This document shows, one piece after another, positions 25,109-32,141 of a DNA stretch of 64,000 bases (positions are counted from its first letter, which is position 1; the number at the start of each line of letters is the position of its first letter). This DNA comes from Methylobacterium sp. WSM2598 (lineage in GTDB: Bacteria; Pseudomonadota; Alphaproteobacteria; Rhizobiales; Beijerinckiaceae): contig NZ_KB900609.1 in assembly GCF_000379105.1 (NCBI RefSeq), positions 5,792,763 through 5,856,762 of the forward strand, written 5' to 3'. The notes beneath the pieces are model-generated. The model ran no database searches. It was not told where the DNA came from and saw only the letters and a program-made list of their open reading frames with translations. Made by a program: the position numbers and the translations under genes.

Positions 25109-25122
25109 TTGATCCGGCGCAA
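25109..25122 (+). promoter_or_regulatory. FixK/FNR-like box 3
   Basis: TTGATCCGGCGCAA matches TTG(A/C)-N6-(T/G)CAA and nearly repeats box 1. Its centre is about 57 bases before the ATG of the universal stress protein, so a start site near 25157 would place it at -41.5. It probably gives this gene its own low-oxygen-responsive promoter. Confidence 0.5.
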
Positions 25123-25172
25123 GGCAGCGGCGGCGGACGGGCGCATCCTCCGGGGATCGGAGGAGACGAACC

Positions 25173-26030
25173 ATGGTGATGCGCTGCATTCTGGTGCCGC
25201 TCGCGGCCGACCTCGACCCATCGCCCGCGCTCGACGCCGCGGGGCGGCTCGCGCGGCGGCTTCGCGCCCACGTCACCGTGGCCTATCTCGCCCCGACGGT
25301 GGAGCAGGTCCTGGCCCCGCTCGCCGGGCTGCCCGCCTCCTCCCTGACCGTCTCGGCGATCAAGGAGGGGCAGCGCCTCGCCGCCGCGCAGGCGCGCGAG
25401 CGCGTCGCCGCCTGGTGCGGCCGGGAGGGGATCCCGCTCGCCGACGCGCCCGAGCGCCTCGACGCCACCTTCCTGCGCTGGACGGAGGTCGAGGGCGACG
25501 CGGACCACGCCCTGACCATGCTCGGGCGCATCCACGACCTCGTCGTGGTGGGGCGGCCGCGGGCCGGGACGCCCTTCACCGAGGCCGCCTTCGACACGGC
25601 CCTGTTCGCGGTCGGGCGGCCGGTCCTGATGGTCGGCGAGGCCGTGCCGGACGACCTGCTGCGCCACGTGGTGATCGCCTGGAACGGCAGCCTGGAGGCG
25701 ACGCACCTCGTCGCGCAGTCGATCGCCCTCCTGCACGAGGCGGACCGCGTCACGGTGATCGAGGCCGAGACGGCCCGCAGCGGCGAGACCCGGCTCGCCG
25801 ACCTCGGCGCCTATCTGCACTGGCACGGCATCCAGGCCGACTCGGCCCGGGTGCGCCTCGCGCCCGGCGAGACCGAGGGGGAGGGGATCCTGGCGGAGGC
25901 CGCGCGGCGCGGCGCGACCCTGCTCGCGATGGGGGCCTTCACGCATAGCCGCGTGCGCCAGCTCCTGCTCGGCGGCGTGACAAGGCACGTGGTGGCGCGG
26001 GCGGAGATCCCGGTCCTGATGGCCCATTGA
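25173..26030 (+). CDS. Universal stress protein, tandem UspA domains
   Basis: This 285-residue cytosolic protein has two Usp-like halves. The first (1-150) begins MRCILVPLAAD and ends near the VGRPVLMVGE turn; the second begins HVVIAWNGSLEATH and ends with the nucleotide-binding-type segment MGAFTHSRVRQLLLGGVTRH followed by EIPVLMAH. The ATP-binding G-x2-G-x9-G-(S/T) pattern is only partly conserved, so nucleotide binding is uncertain. The ribosome binding site GGAGGAG lies 8 bases before ATG. Position behind an exporter operon and a FixK-like box agrees with the hypoxia-linked expression of many such proteins in this class. Confidence 0.88.
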   Translation: MVMRCILVPLAADLDPSPALDAAGRLARRLRAHVTVAYLAPTVEQVLAPLAGLPASSLTVSAIKEGQRLAAAQARERVAAWCGREGIPLADAPERLDATFLRWTEVEGDADHALTMLGRIHDLVVVGRPRAGTPFTEAAFDTALFAVGRPVLMVGEAVPDDLLRHVVIAWNGSLEATHLVAQSIALLHEADRVTVIEAETARSGETRLADLGAYLHWHGIQADSARVRLAPGETEGEGILAEAARRGATLLAMGAFTHSRVRQLLLGGVTRHVVARAEIPVLMAH

Positions 26031-26321
26031 GGCCGGCGCGCGGGTCGGCCTCCTCCCCGGCCCGCGCCGCGAGGATGAAATTACCAAGATCTCTCGTTAC
26101 AAGAATATATTCGTCTCGTTGACGCTGACTATTTCCCGCTGATAAAAAATTTACAGGCAGTCGATCGAGCTGCGCCGAGGGCGCGAGCCGGGCAACGGAA
26201 AGTTCCCGCGAGTGTCGATACGCAACCGATACGGTGTCGGCCCGCAACGCGGCGGCGCCGCGACCTTGACGCGCGGACCGAGCGGTCGCGCGCGCTCCAC
26301 GTCCCCGAGGCGACCCGGGCG
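26031..26321. other. Intergenic region with an AT-rich island before a broken ABC gene
   Basis: Bases 26080-26160 are strikingly AT-rich for this genome (TTACAAGAATATATTCG and GATAAAAAATTTACAGG are examples). No gene, promoter pair or transposase fragment is recognisable. The following stretch leads without a Walker A coding segment into the truncated ABC ATPase. The island may mark the scar of a deletion or insertion. Confidence 0.4.
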
Positions 26322-26864
26322 GTGAACGGCGCCCCCCTGGAGGGGCCTCACCCGTCGCGGGGCGTGGTGTTCCAGGACCCAGCCCTCTATCCCTGGCGCA
26401 GCGTCGCCGGGAACGTGGCGGTCGGGCCGGAGGCAAGCGGCGTCCTGGCCCGCGACCGCGCCGCCGCCGCCCTGGCGCTGGTCGGGCTGTCGCCCTTCGC
26501 GGACGCCTTCCCGCATCAGCTCTCGGGCGGCATGGCCCAGCGCGTGGCGCTCGCCCGCGCCCTCGTGAACGAGCCGCCGCTGCTGCTCCTTGACGAGCCC
26601 CTGGGCAAACTCGACTCGCTGACCCGCCTGATTATGCAGGCCGAATTGCTGCGGCTCTGGCAGGAGAAGGGCTTCGCCGCCCTCCTGGTCACCCACGACG
26701 TCGAGGAGGTGCCGATGCTCGCCGGTCGCGTTCTGGTGTTCTCGGACCGGCCGGCACGCATCCGGGCGGATCTCGCCCACGACCATCCCTGCCCGCGCCA
26801 CCGCGATGATCCCGCCCTGGTCGAGGCCCGCCGCCGGATCCTCGACCTGCTCGGGACGGCCTGA
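26322..26864 (+). pseudogene. Truncated ABC transporter ATPase (NitT/TauT-type) lacking Walker A
   Basis: The 180-residue frame covers the second part of a nitrate/sulfonate/taurine-type ATPase: RGVVFQDPALYPWRSV (Q-loop), HQLSGGMAQRVALARAL (signature), LLLLDEPLGKLDS (Walker B) and LLVTHDVEEV (H-loop). The first 60-70 residues with Walker A are missing. The in-frame sequence before it (ALHVPEATRAVNG) does not restore a P-loop in the frame I checked. A protein without Walker A could not work as a normal ATPase, so I call it a 5'-truncated pseudogene. No permease or binding-protein gene adjoins it, unlike the intact homologue at 45551. Confidence 0.75.
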
Positions 26865-26904
26865 TGGCCGCCGGGGCCGCCCGGCGCGGCCCCGGTGGCC
26901 ACCC

Positions 26905-27111
26905 TCACGGGCGCGGCAGGCGCGGCCTCGGCGCACCGGCCCAGGCGGAAGAGAGCGGCTGATTCAGCAATGCATAGGATCTCGACAGCGCTTCCATCGA
27001 CCGCGCCAAGCATCGAAGGTCTACCTCACGCACCATCAGGTTGCGCCACAGCCTCTCGCGGGTCGTATCGCGGCAACGATTGGCACGCGTAATCTGAGTA
27101 TGTCTGGTCAT
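26905..27111 (-). CDS. Small hypothetical protein with a strong ribosome binding site
   Basis: This 68-residue frame starts with ATG at 27111, preceded at 7 bases by a perfect AGGAGG (27119-27124 on the complementary strand). The sequence MTRHTQITRANRCRDTTR... is basic, rich in Arg/Leu and contains two cysteines. Codon third positions are less GC-biased than in the surrounding genes, which may indicate a young or acquired gene. I recognise no family. The quality of the translation start is the main reason for listing it. Confidence 0.42.
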   Translation of the reverse strand: MTRHTQITRANRCRDTTRERLWRNLMVREVDLRCLARSMEALSRSYALLNQPLSSAWAGAPRPRLPRP

Positions 27112-27261
27112 GGCCCGCCCTCCTGGGCCATTATACGTCGGAAAAGGCTGTTCGAAGCAAGAGAGAACCGGGAGAGATAAGGCCGGGCCGGCGCCGCCTC
27201 CGGCTTGCGCCGCCGCTCCCGGGCGGGCATCCGATTGCGAGGAAGTGGGGAGGGCTCAGCG

Positions 27262-27708
27262 ATGCGGTCGCTCGACGAGGTGTTCGACCGGCTCCCGCAC
27301 TCGGCCTTCCGGCGGCGCTTCGGCCTGGGAGCGGCCGAGCGGGACGTCCTTCGCCGGATCGGGTGGGCCGGGATGACCGCCCATGCGCGGGACTTCGTGG
27401 CGCGGCGCCTCGCGCCGGCCCGACCGGACCGGGACGGCAAGCAGACGCCGTTCCGGGGCCACCCCGTCTTCGTCGCCCAGCACGCCACGGCAACCTGCTG
27501 CCGGGGCTGCCTGGCGAAGTGGCACCGCATCCCGCCCGGCCGCCCGCTCACACCGGCCGAGCAGGACCACGTCGTGGCGGCCCTCGCGCGCTGGCTGCGC
27601 GCCCAGGCACCGGAGTTGGGGCAGGCGCAGGAGTTGGGGCAGGCGCCGGGCGCCGGGAGCGCGCCCGACGCCTCGGTGGACGCGCTCCCCCTGTTCCGGC
27701 AGCGTTGA
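27262..27708 (+). CDS. DUF4186 family protein
   Basis: This 148-residue protein matches the DUF4186 family along most of its length: FRRRFGLGAAERDVLRRIG, ARDFVARRLAPA, DGKQTPFRGHPVFVAQHATA and CCRGCLAKWHRIP. The CCxxC-x4-H arrangement suggests a metal or structural site. The molecular function of the family is unknown to me. The C-terminal 25 residues contain a short ELGQAQ/ELGQAP duplication made by an 18-bp direct repeat. The start at 27262 is supported by GGGAGGG about ten bases upstream; an earlier in-frame start at 27205 is less likely. Confidence 0.85.
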   Translation: MRSLDEVFDRLPHSAFRRRFGLGAAERDVLRRIGWAGMTAHARDFVARRLAPARPDRDGKQTPFRGHPVFVAQHATATCCRGCLAKWHRIPPGRPLTPAEQDHVVAALARWLRAQAPELGQAQELGQAPGAGSAPDASVDALPLFRQR

Positions 27709-27741
27709 GCCCGAACCCCGACCAGCGAGGAGCGCGAGGGC

Positions 27742-28146
27742 ATGGCGACCGTGAGATTGTGGAGCGACGGCGAGGCCGAGGCCGATCCGCGCGTCAAGGC
27801 GGTGTTCGACGACATCCGGGCGACGCGCGGCTCTCCCTTCATCAACAACTTCTGGCGCGGCCTGGCCAACCAGCCCGCGGTGCTGGAGCGCACCTGGAGG
27901 AGCCTCAAGCAGGTGATGGCGGCGGACGGCGCCCTCGACCCGCTGACCAAGGAGCTGATCTACATCGCGGTGTCGACCGCGAACGGCTGCAGCTACTGCA
28001 TCCACTCGCACACCGCCGCGGCGCGCGCCAAGGGCATGAGCGAGGCGCAGCACGGCGAGTTGCTCGCCGTGATCGGCATGGCGTCCGAGACCAACGCCCT
28101 CGTCACCGCGATGCAGATCCCGGTGGATCCCGAGTTCCAGGCCTGA
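27742..28146 (+). CDS. Carboxymuconolactone decarboxylase/AhpD-like protein
   Basis: This 134-residue all-helical protein has the AhpD-like redox motif C83-S-Y-C86-I-H-S-H90, preceded by Glu71, which fits the E-x11-C-x2-C-x3-H pattern of alkylhydroperoxidase-like proteins. It probably acts as a cytosolic peroxidase-type or disulfide-reducing enzyme. It begins 33 bases after the DUF4186 gene behind GCGAGGAGCGCGAGGGC, so the two may be co-transcribed. A true gamma-carboxymuconolactone decarboxylase role is unlikely given the CxxC. Confidence 0.85.
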   Translation: MATVRLWSDGEAEADPRVKAVFDDIRATRGSPFINNFWRGLANQPAVLERTWRSLKQVMAADGALDPLTKELIYIAVSTANGCSYCIHSHTAAARAKGMSEAQHGELLAVIGMASETNALVTAMQIPVDPEFQA

Positions 28147-28236
28147 CGGAGGGGCCGCAGGACGGCTCGGCTCGACGGGCGCGCGGTTCGGGCGCCTCGC
28201 TCCCGCGACGTCCTCCCGCCTCGAAGGAGAAGGCCC

Positions 28237-28446
28237 GTGATCCGTCGCACCCTCCTGTGCCGCGCCCTCGCGCTCTCGGCCGCGATGCTGGCGGGCGGGG
28301 CCGCCCGCGCGGCCGAGATCCGGGTCGTCAGCTCGGGCGGCTTCGCGGCCGCCTGCCGGGCCCTCGCCCCGGATATGGAGCCCCTCGGGACGGGCCGCCG
28401 AGGGCCGGCCGATGCGGGGCGCCGCGGTCAGGCGGCCTCGGCATAG
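28237..28446 (+). pseudogene. Remnant of a periplasmic solute-binding protein
   Basis: The 69-residue frame has a good ribosome binding site (AAGGAGAAGG), a GTG start and a clear signal peptide ending at AARA-A. It then reads AEIRVVSSGGFAAACRALAP, as in the mature start of molybdate-type or related solute-binding proteins. Homology stops at about residue 48; the rest is low-complexity and runs into the end of the convergent DUF2252 gene. More than 80% of a normal binding protein (230-260 residues) is missing. I therefore read it as a 3'-deleted pseudogene with intact expression signals. A weak hairpin (CCCTCGG at 28382, CCGAGGG at 28398) lies within it. Confidence 0.65.
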
Positions 28447-29648
28447 CGCCGGCAATGCTCCAGGTAGCCGACCTCGTGGCGCCCCGCGAGCTCGACGACG
28501 CTCGACCACAGCCAGGACGGCGCGCCATCGGCCTGCCGCCGGTCGCGCAGCACCTCCTCCCGCCACGCCGCGCGGTCGGCCTCGGGCATCTGCCCGCCAT
28601 GCGCCCGGCCGACCACGCGGGCGAGGTAATGGGCCGCCGCGACGGCCTCCTCGCGGCTGAACTGGTCCACGTCGAGCTTGAGATCCTGGGGCAGAAGTTC
28701 GCGCAGCACGACCGGGCGGCCGAGGAGCCGGGCCGGCAGCATGCGCTCGCCGAGGGCCGGCGACAGGGCCCGCGCGCCCGCCACGACCCGCTCGGCGGGA
28801 TCCTCGGGCATCCGAACGCCGGGCGCCGGCGGCGCGGCGGCCCGCACGGCCTCCTTCAGGTCGACCAGGGCGAGGCTGCGCCCCTCGGGCTCGGCGATGC
28901 GCACCAGCGCCGCGTAGCGCAGGAAGCCGAGCGAGCTGCAGCCCTTCATCCAGTAGGCGGCGTCGATCAGGCGCACCTCCGCTTGCGGGCTGCGCCGGTT
29001 GAGCGCCAGGACGAGGTCGCGCACGCCCTCGCTGCGGAAGAGCGCCTCGATGGCCTCGCGCTCGGTCGGCTCCAGGGCCCAGAACTTGCGGCCGAGGGGG
29101 ATCGCCGGCTCGACCTCCTTCAGCCGCTCGCGGGCGAGGTGCTTCCAGCGCCGCCCGAGGGCGCGGCGGCGGACCACCCTGACCACCTCGGGCTCCTGCG
29201 CGGCCTCCTGGGCGGCCTCCTGCGCGCCCTCCCGCGCCGCGGGGCCGGCGAGGCCGAGCGCGTAGCCGCGGACCATCTCGTCGAGCATCCGCGCCGTGAC
29301 GACGCCCGGCAGGTTCGAGCCGCGGGCGGCGCTGGCGAGGGACAGGCCGAGCCGCACGAGATCGTGGGTCGGGTTGCCGATGACCGTCTGGTCGAGGTCG
29401 CGGATCTGGATCTCGACCTGGCCCTCCGCATCGGCCAGCGGACCGAGATTGCCCAGGTGGCAGTCGCCGCAGATCCAGACCGGCGGCCCCTCGGGCAGGG
29501 TGCCGCGCGCGAGGGTACCCAGCCACTCGTAGAATTTCAGGGTGTTGCCCCGCACGTAGGCGTGGGCCGACCTCGCCATCTTCAGGGTCCGCTGACGCTC
29601 CAGCACCGATTCCCGCTCCGCGGCCCCGATCACGCCGTTCCCGCTCAT
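28428..29648 (-). CDS. DUF2252 family protein
   Basis: This 406-residue protein shows DUF2252 features: RSAHAYVRGNTLKFYEWL at the start, WICGDCHLGNLGPLADAEG with the kinase-like HxGN loop, IQIRDLDQTVIGNPTHDLVR with the metal-binding-like D, and GYLEHCRRYAEAA at the end. The family is distantly similar to aminoglycoside phosphotransferase-like kinases, but its substrate is unknown. I chose ATG 29648 because AAGGGGTGTGG stands just upstream; a GTG at 29654 is possible. Its 3' end meets the solute-binding-protein remnant. Confidence 0.83.
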   Translation of the reverse strand: MSGNGVIGAAERESVLERQRTLKMARSAHAYVRGNTLKFYEWLGTLARGTLPEGPPVWICGDCHLGNLGPLADAEGQVEIQIRDLDQTVIGNPTHDLVRLGLSLASAARGSNLPGVVTARMLDEMVRGYALGLAGPAAREGAQEAAQEAAQEPEVVRVVRRRALGRRWKHLARERLKEVEPAIPLGRKFWALEPTEREAIEALFRSEGVRDLVLALNRRSPQAEVRLIDAAYWMKGCSSLGFLRYAALVRIAEPEGRSLALVDLKEAVRAAAPPAPGVRMPEDPAERVVAGARALSPALGERMLPARLLGRPVVLRELLPQDLKLDVDQFSREEAVAAAHYLARVVGRAHGGQMPEADRAAWREEVLRDRRQADGAPSWLWSSVVELAGRHEVGYLEHCRRYAEAA

Positions 29649-29870
29649 CCACACCCCTTCGCGTCGCTGCCGCGCCGTGGCCGCGGCGCTGCATCAACGC
29701 ACGGGAACAGAGCGGCAACGCGCGACGAATCGTAGCTGTGGTGGATGAGGAGGCCGGCCGGCGCGTGGGCGGCCGGCGGCCCGCCGCGGCGGCGGCCGTG
29801 ACGTCCGGCGCTGGCACGGCGCCCGCGCCGCGCTAAACGGGGCCGGCGCGGCGGGCGGAGGAGGCCGGGA

Positions 29871-30542
29871 TTGAGCATCGCAGCACGGGGGCGGACGGAC
29901 GCCCCGGCGCCCGGGCCGGGCAGGGAGCGCGAGGGCCCGCGCGGCCTGCAGGTGGAGGCGCTGCGCAGCCCGCTCGCCGGCCCGTTCGACCTGTCCGTCG
30001 CGCCCGGGGAGATCGTGACCATCGCGGGCCCCTCGGGTGCCGGCAAGAGCCTGTTCCTGCGCATGATCGCCGATCTCGACGTGAATTGCGGGCGCGTGCG
30101 GCTCGACGGGCGCTGCCGCGCGGCGATGCCGGCCCCGGAATGGCGCCGGCTCGTTCCCTACGTGGCGGCCGAATCCGGCTGGTGGGGCGAGACCGGGGCC
30201 GCGCATTTCGCGCCCGGGCGGCGCGGCGCGGCCGCCTCCCTCGCCGCGCGGCTCGGCCTTCCGGCCGGCTGCCTCGACGGCCCGGTCGCCACCCTCTCGA
30301 CGGGCGAGCGCCAGCGCCTCGCGCTGATCCGCGCCCTGGTCCTGACCCCGCCGGCCCTGCTGCTCGACGAGCCGACCGGCCCCCTCGATCCGGTCGCGAC
30401 CGCGTCCGTCGAGGCCGTGCTGCGCGAGCGGGCGGCAGCGGGGACGATCGTCCTGATGGTCTCGCACGACCCGGCGCAGAGCGGACGGCTCGCCGCGCGG
30501 CGCCTGCGGATGGCGGGCCGGCGGCTCGAGGCGGTGGCGTGA
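29871..30542 (+). CDS. ABC transporter ATPase, FetA-like (iron/metal efflux)
   Basis: This 223-residue ATPase has Walker [10 protein letters not shown] (about 56-64), signature LSTGERQRLALIRAL, Walker B ALLLDEPTGPLDP and VSHDP. The size and the UPF0014 permease that overlaps it (GTGA) match the FetA-FetB (YbbL-YbbM) system of E. coli, which exports iron and protects against peroxide stress. The start appears to be TTG at 29871 behind GGAGGAGGCC; no ATG or GTG is better placed. The first 30 residues are a variable extension. Confidence 0.8.
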   Translation: MSIAARGRTDAPAPGPGREREGPRGLQVEALRSPLAGPFDLSVAPGEIVTIAGPSGAGKSLFLRMIADLDVNCGRVRLDGRCRAAMPAPEWRRLVPYVAAESGWWGETGAAHFAPGRRGAAASLAARLGLPAGCLDGPVATLSTGERQRLALIRALVLTPPALLLDEPTGPLDPVATASVEAVLRERAAAGTIVLMVSHDPAQSGRLAARRLRMAGRRLEAVA

Positions 30543-31330
30543 CGCCGATCAGCCTCGGCGCCGCCGACCTCGCCCTCGCGGCCGCCCTGGTGGTGCTGGA
30601 TGCGGGCCTCTCGCTCGCCCTGCGCCTGGACCTCCACCGCCAGATCGCCCTGGCGGCGGCCCGGATGGTCGTCCAGCTGATCGGCGTCGGCTACCTGCTG
30701 CGCCTCGTCTTCGCCCTCGACGACCCGCGCGCGACCCTGGTGCTGGTGCTGGCGATGAGCCTCGTGGCGGCGCGCGAGGTGGCGGCGCGGCCCGAGCAGC
30801 GCTTCCGCGGCCTCGTCACCGAGGGCATCGGCCTCGGCGGCGTGCTCCTCGCCACGGCGGCGACCTGCGGCCTCGCCCTCGCGACGGCGATCCGCCCGAC
30901 ACCCTGGTACGATCCCCGCTACGCGATCCCGCTCGCCGGCATCGTGCTCGGCTCGGTGCTGAACGCCGCCAGCCTCACGCTCGACAGCCTGCTCGGCGGG
31001 GTCCGGCGGGAGCGGGCGGCGATCGAGGCCCAGCTCGGGCTCGGCGTGCCCTTCGCCGAGGCCGTCGCGGGCCCCGTCCGCACGGCCGTGCGCCGCGGGC
31101 TCCTGCCGGTCATCAACCAGATGTCGGCCGCCGGCATCATCACGCTGCCCGGGATCATGACCGGGCAGATCCTGGCCGGCATGGACCCGGTCGAGGCGGT
31201 GAAGTACCAGATCCTGCTGCTGTTCCTGCTCGCCGGCGCGAGCGGCCTCGCGGCCCTCGCGACCGCCCTCCTGGCCCGCCGCGCCCTGACCGACGACCGC
31301 CAGCGCCTGCGCCTCGACCGGCTCGCCTGA
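30539..31330 (+). CDS. UPF0014 membrane protein, FetB-like
   Basis: This 263-residue protein has about seven membrane helices. Family motifs are RMVVQLIGVGYLLRLVF, MSLVAAREVAARP, AGIVLGSVLNAASLTLD, and the strongly conserved INQMSAAGIITLPGIMTGQI and DPVEAVKYQILLLFLL. It starts at GTG 30539, overlapping the stop of the ATPase gene, so the pair is translationally coupled. By analogy with FetAB it would be the permease of an iron exporter. The stop lies in a hairpin shared with the convergent gene. Confidence 0.87.
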   Translation: MTPISLGAADLALAAALVVLDAGLSLALRLDLHRQIALAAARMVVQLIGVGYLLRLVFALDDPRATLVLVLAMSLVAAREVAARPEQRFRGLVTEGIGLGGVLLATAATCGLALATAIRPTPWYDPRYAIPLAGIVLGSVLNAASLTLDSLLGGVRRERAAIEAQLGLGVPFAEAVAGPVRTAVRRGLLPVINQMSAAGIITLPGIMTGQILAGMDPVEAVKYQILLLFLLAGASGLAALATALLARRALTDDRQRLRLDRLA

Positions 31331-31350
31331 CGGGGCCCACGCCCGTCAGG
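31326..31350. terminator. Bidirectional terminator-like hairpin
   Basis: CCTGACGGG (31326-31334) and CCCGTCAGG (31342-31350) pair perfectly around a 7-base loop. The hairpin overlaps the fetB-like stop and the 3' end of the convergent gene, so it can serve both. Confidence 0.6.
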
Positions 31351-32062
31351 GGCGGGCCGAGGCGTCGAGGAAGTGCACCAGGGGAACGCGGAGTTCGTGC
31401 GCGGTGAGGTCCGCGGGGCCGGCCGCGGCCGCCGGCATGGCGGCCCGCCGGTAGGCGGCGGAGTCGAAATGCGGCGACGGGTCGAGGTCGCGGGTCGCCC
31501 CGCAGCGCAGGAGATGCGCGAAGGGATCGCGGTTCGGGCCGATCTCCCGCCCGTGCCGCGCGAGGTAGTAGGCGAGGTCGAAATGCGGGTTCGGCGCGAC
31601 GCGCTGGGAGCGGCGATGCGCGAGGTAATGGGCGAGGGCGGTCGTGCCGGCCGGGACGCCGTAGGTCCGCCGGTACCAGGCCGGGTCGAAATACGCGATC
31701 GGCCGGCAGCCCGCCGCCTCGCCCCCGGCGAGGTAATGGGCGAGGGGATTGGCGAGGGAACCCGCCCGCGGCGCCCGCGCGAGGTAGCGCGCCCGGTACC
31801 AGGCCGGGTCGAAGCAGAGGTTGGGGCGGCGGCCCTCCCGCCAGCCGAATTCGCAGAAATGAACCACCGGGTCGAGGCCGGCCGCCAGGACGTCCTGTCC
31901 CTCCATCAGGTAGTAATTGACGTCGAGGAGGCCCGAGCGCCGGATCGCCTCGGCCTCGTCCGCCTGCGCGGCCCGCGGACCTCCCGCCCGCCCGACCAAG
32001 CGCCGCGCCATCCGTCTCAGAACCCGCACGTCCGGCCTCTGTCCGTCCCTCCGGCCCAGCAT
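31346..32062 (-). CDS. Protein with tandem FDPxWYRxxY...HYLxxG repeats
   Basis: This 238-residue protein is made of four or five degenerate repeats of 35-45 residues: LLDVNYYLMEG..DPVVHFCEFGW, LCFDPAWYRARYLA..NPLAHYLAGG, AYFDPAWYRRTYGV..ALAHYLAHR, PHFDLAYYLARHGR..DPFAHLLRCG and PHFDSAAYRRA..PLVHFLD. I know such repeats from N-termini or linkers of large glycosyltransferases and polysaccharide-synthesis proteins, but here they form the whole protein. The first 40 residues are basic. No enzyme domain is present. A role in glycan binding or protein interaction is a guess. ATG 32062 was taken; an internal ATG 17 codons later is possible. Confidence 0.65.
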   Translation of the reverse strand: MLGRRDGQRPDVRVLRRMARRLVGRAGGPRAAQADEAEAIRRSGLLDVNYYLMEGQDVLAAGLDPVVHFCEFGWREGRRPNLCFDPAWYRARYLARAPRAGSLANPLAHYLAGGEAAGCRPIAYFDPAWYRRTYGVPAGTTALAHYLAHRRSQRVAPNPHFDLAYYLARHGREIGPNRDPFAHLLRCGATRDLDPSPHFDSAAYRRAAMPAAAAGPADLTAHELRVPLVHFLDASARP

Positions 32063-32141
32063 AGCGCGCGGGCGCGCGGCGAGCCACGCGCCCTGCGTGC
32101 GCGAGAGAGAGAATACAACCTGCTGCGGGGAGGCCCCTGCC

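Noticed and set aside
21122-25276. Leftward open frame of about 1384 codons
   Set aside because: It is antisense to the RbbA-like and permease genes, has low-complexity composition and no motif, and is a GC-bias artefact.
26151-26936. Leftward gene across the truncated ABC ATPase
   Set aside because: Its sequence is the reverse of conserved ATPase motifs in another frame and shows no domain of its own.
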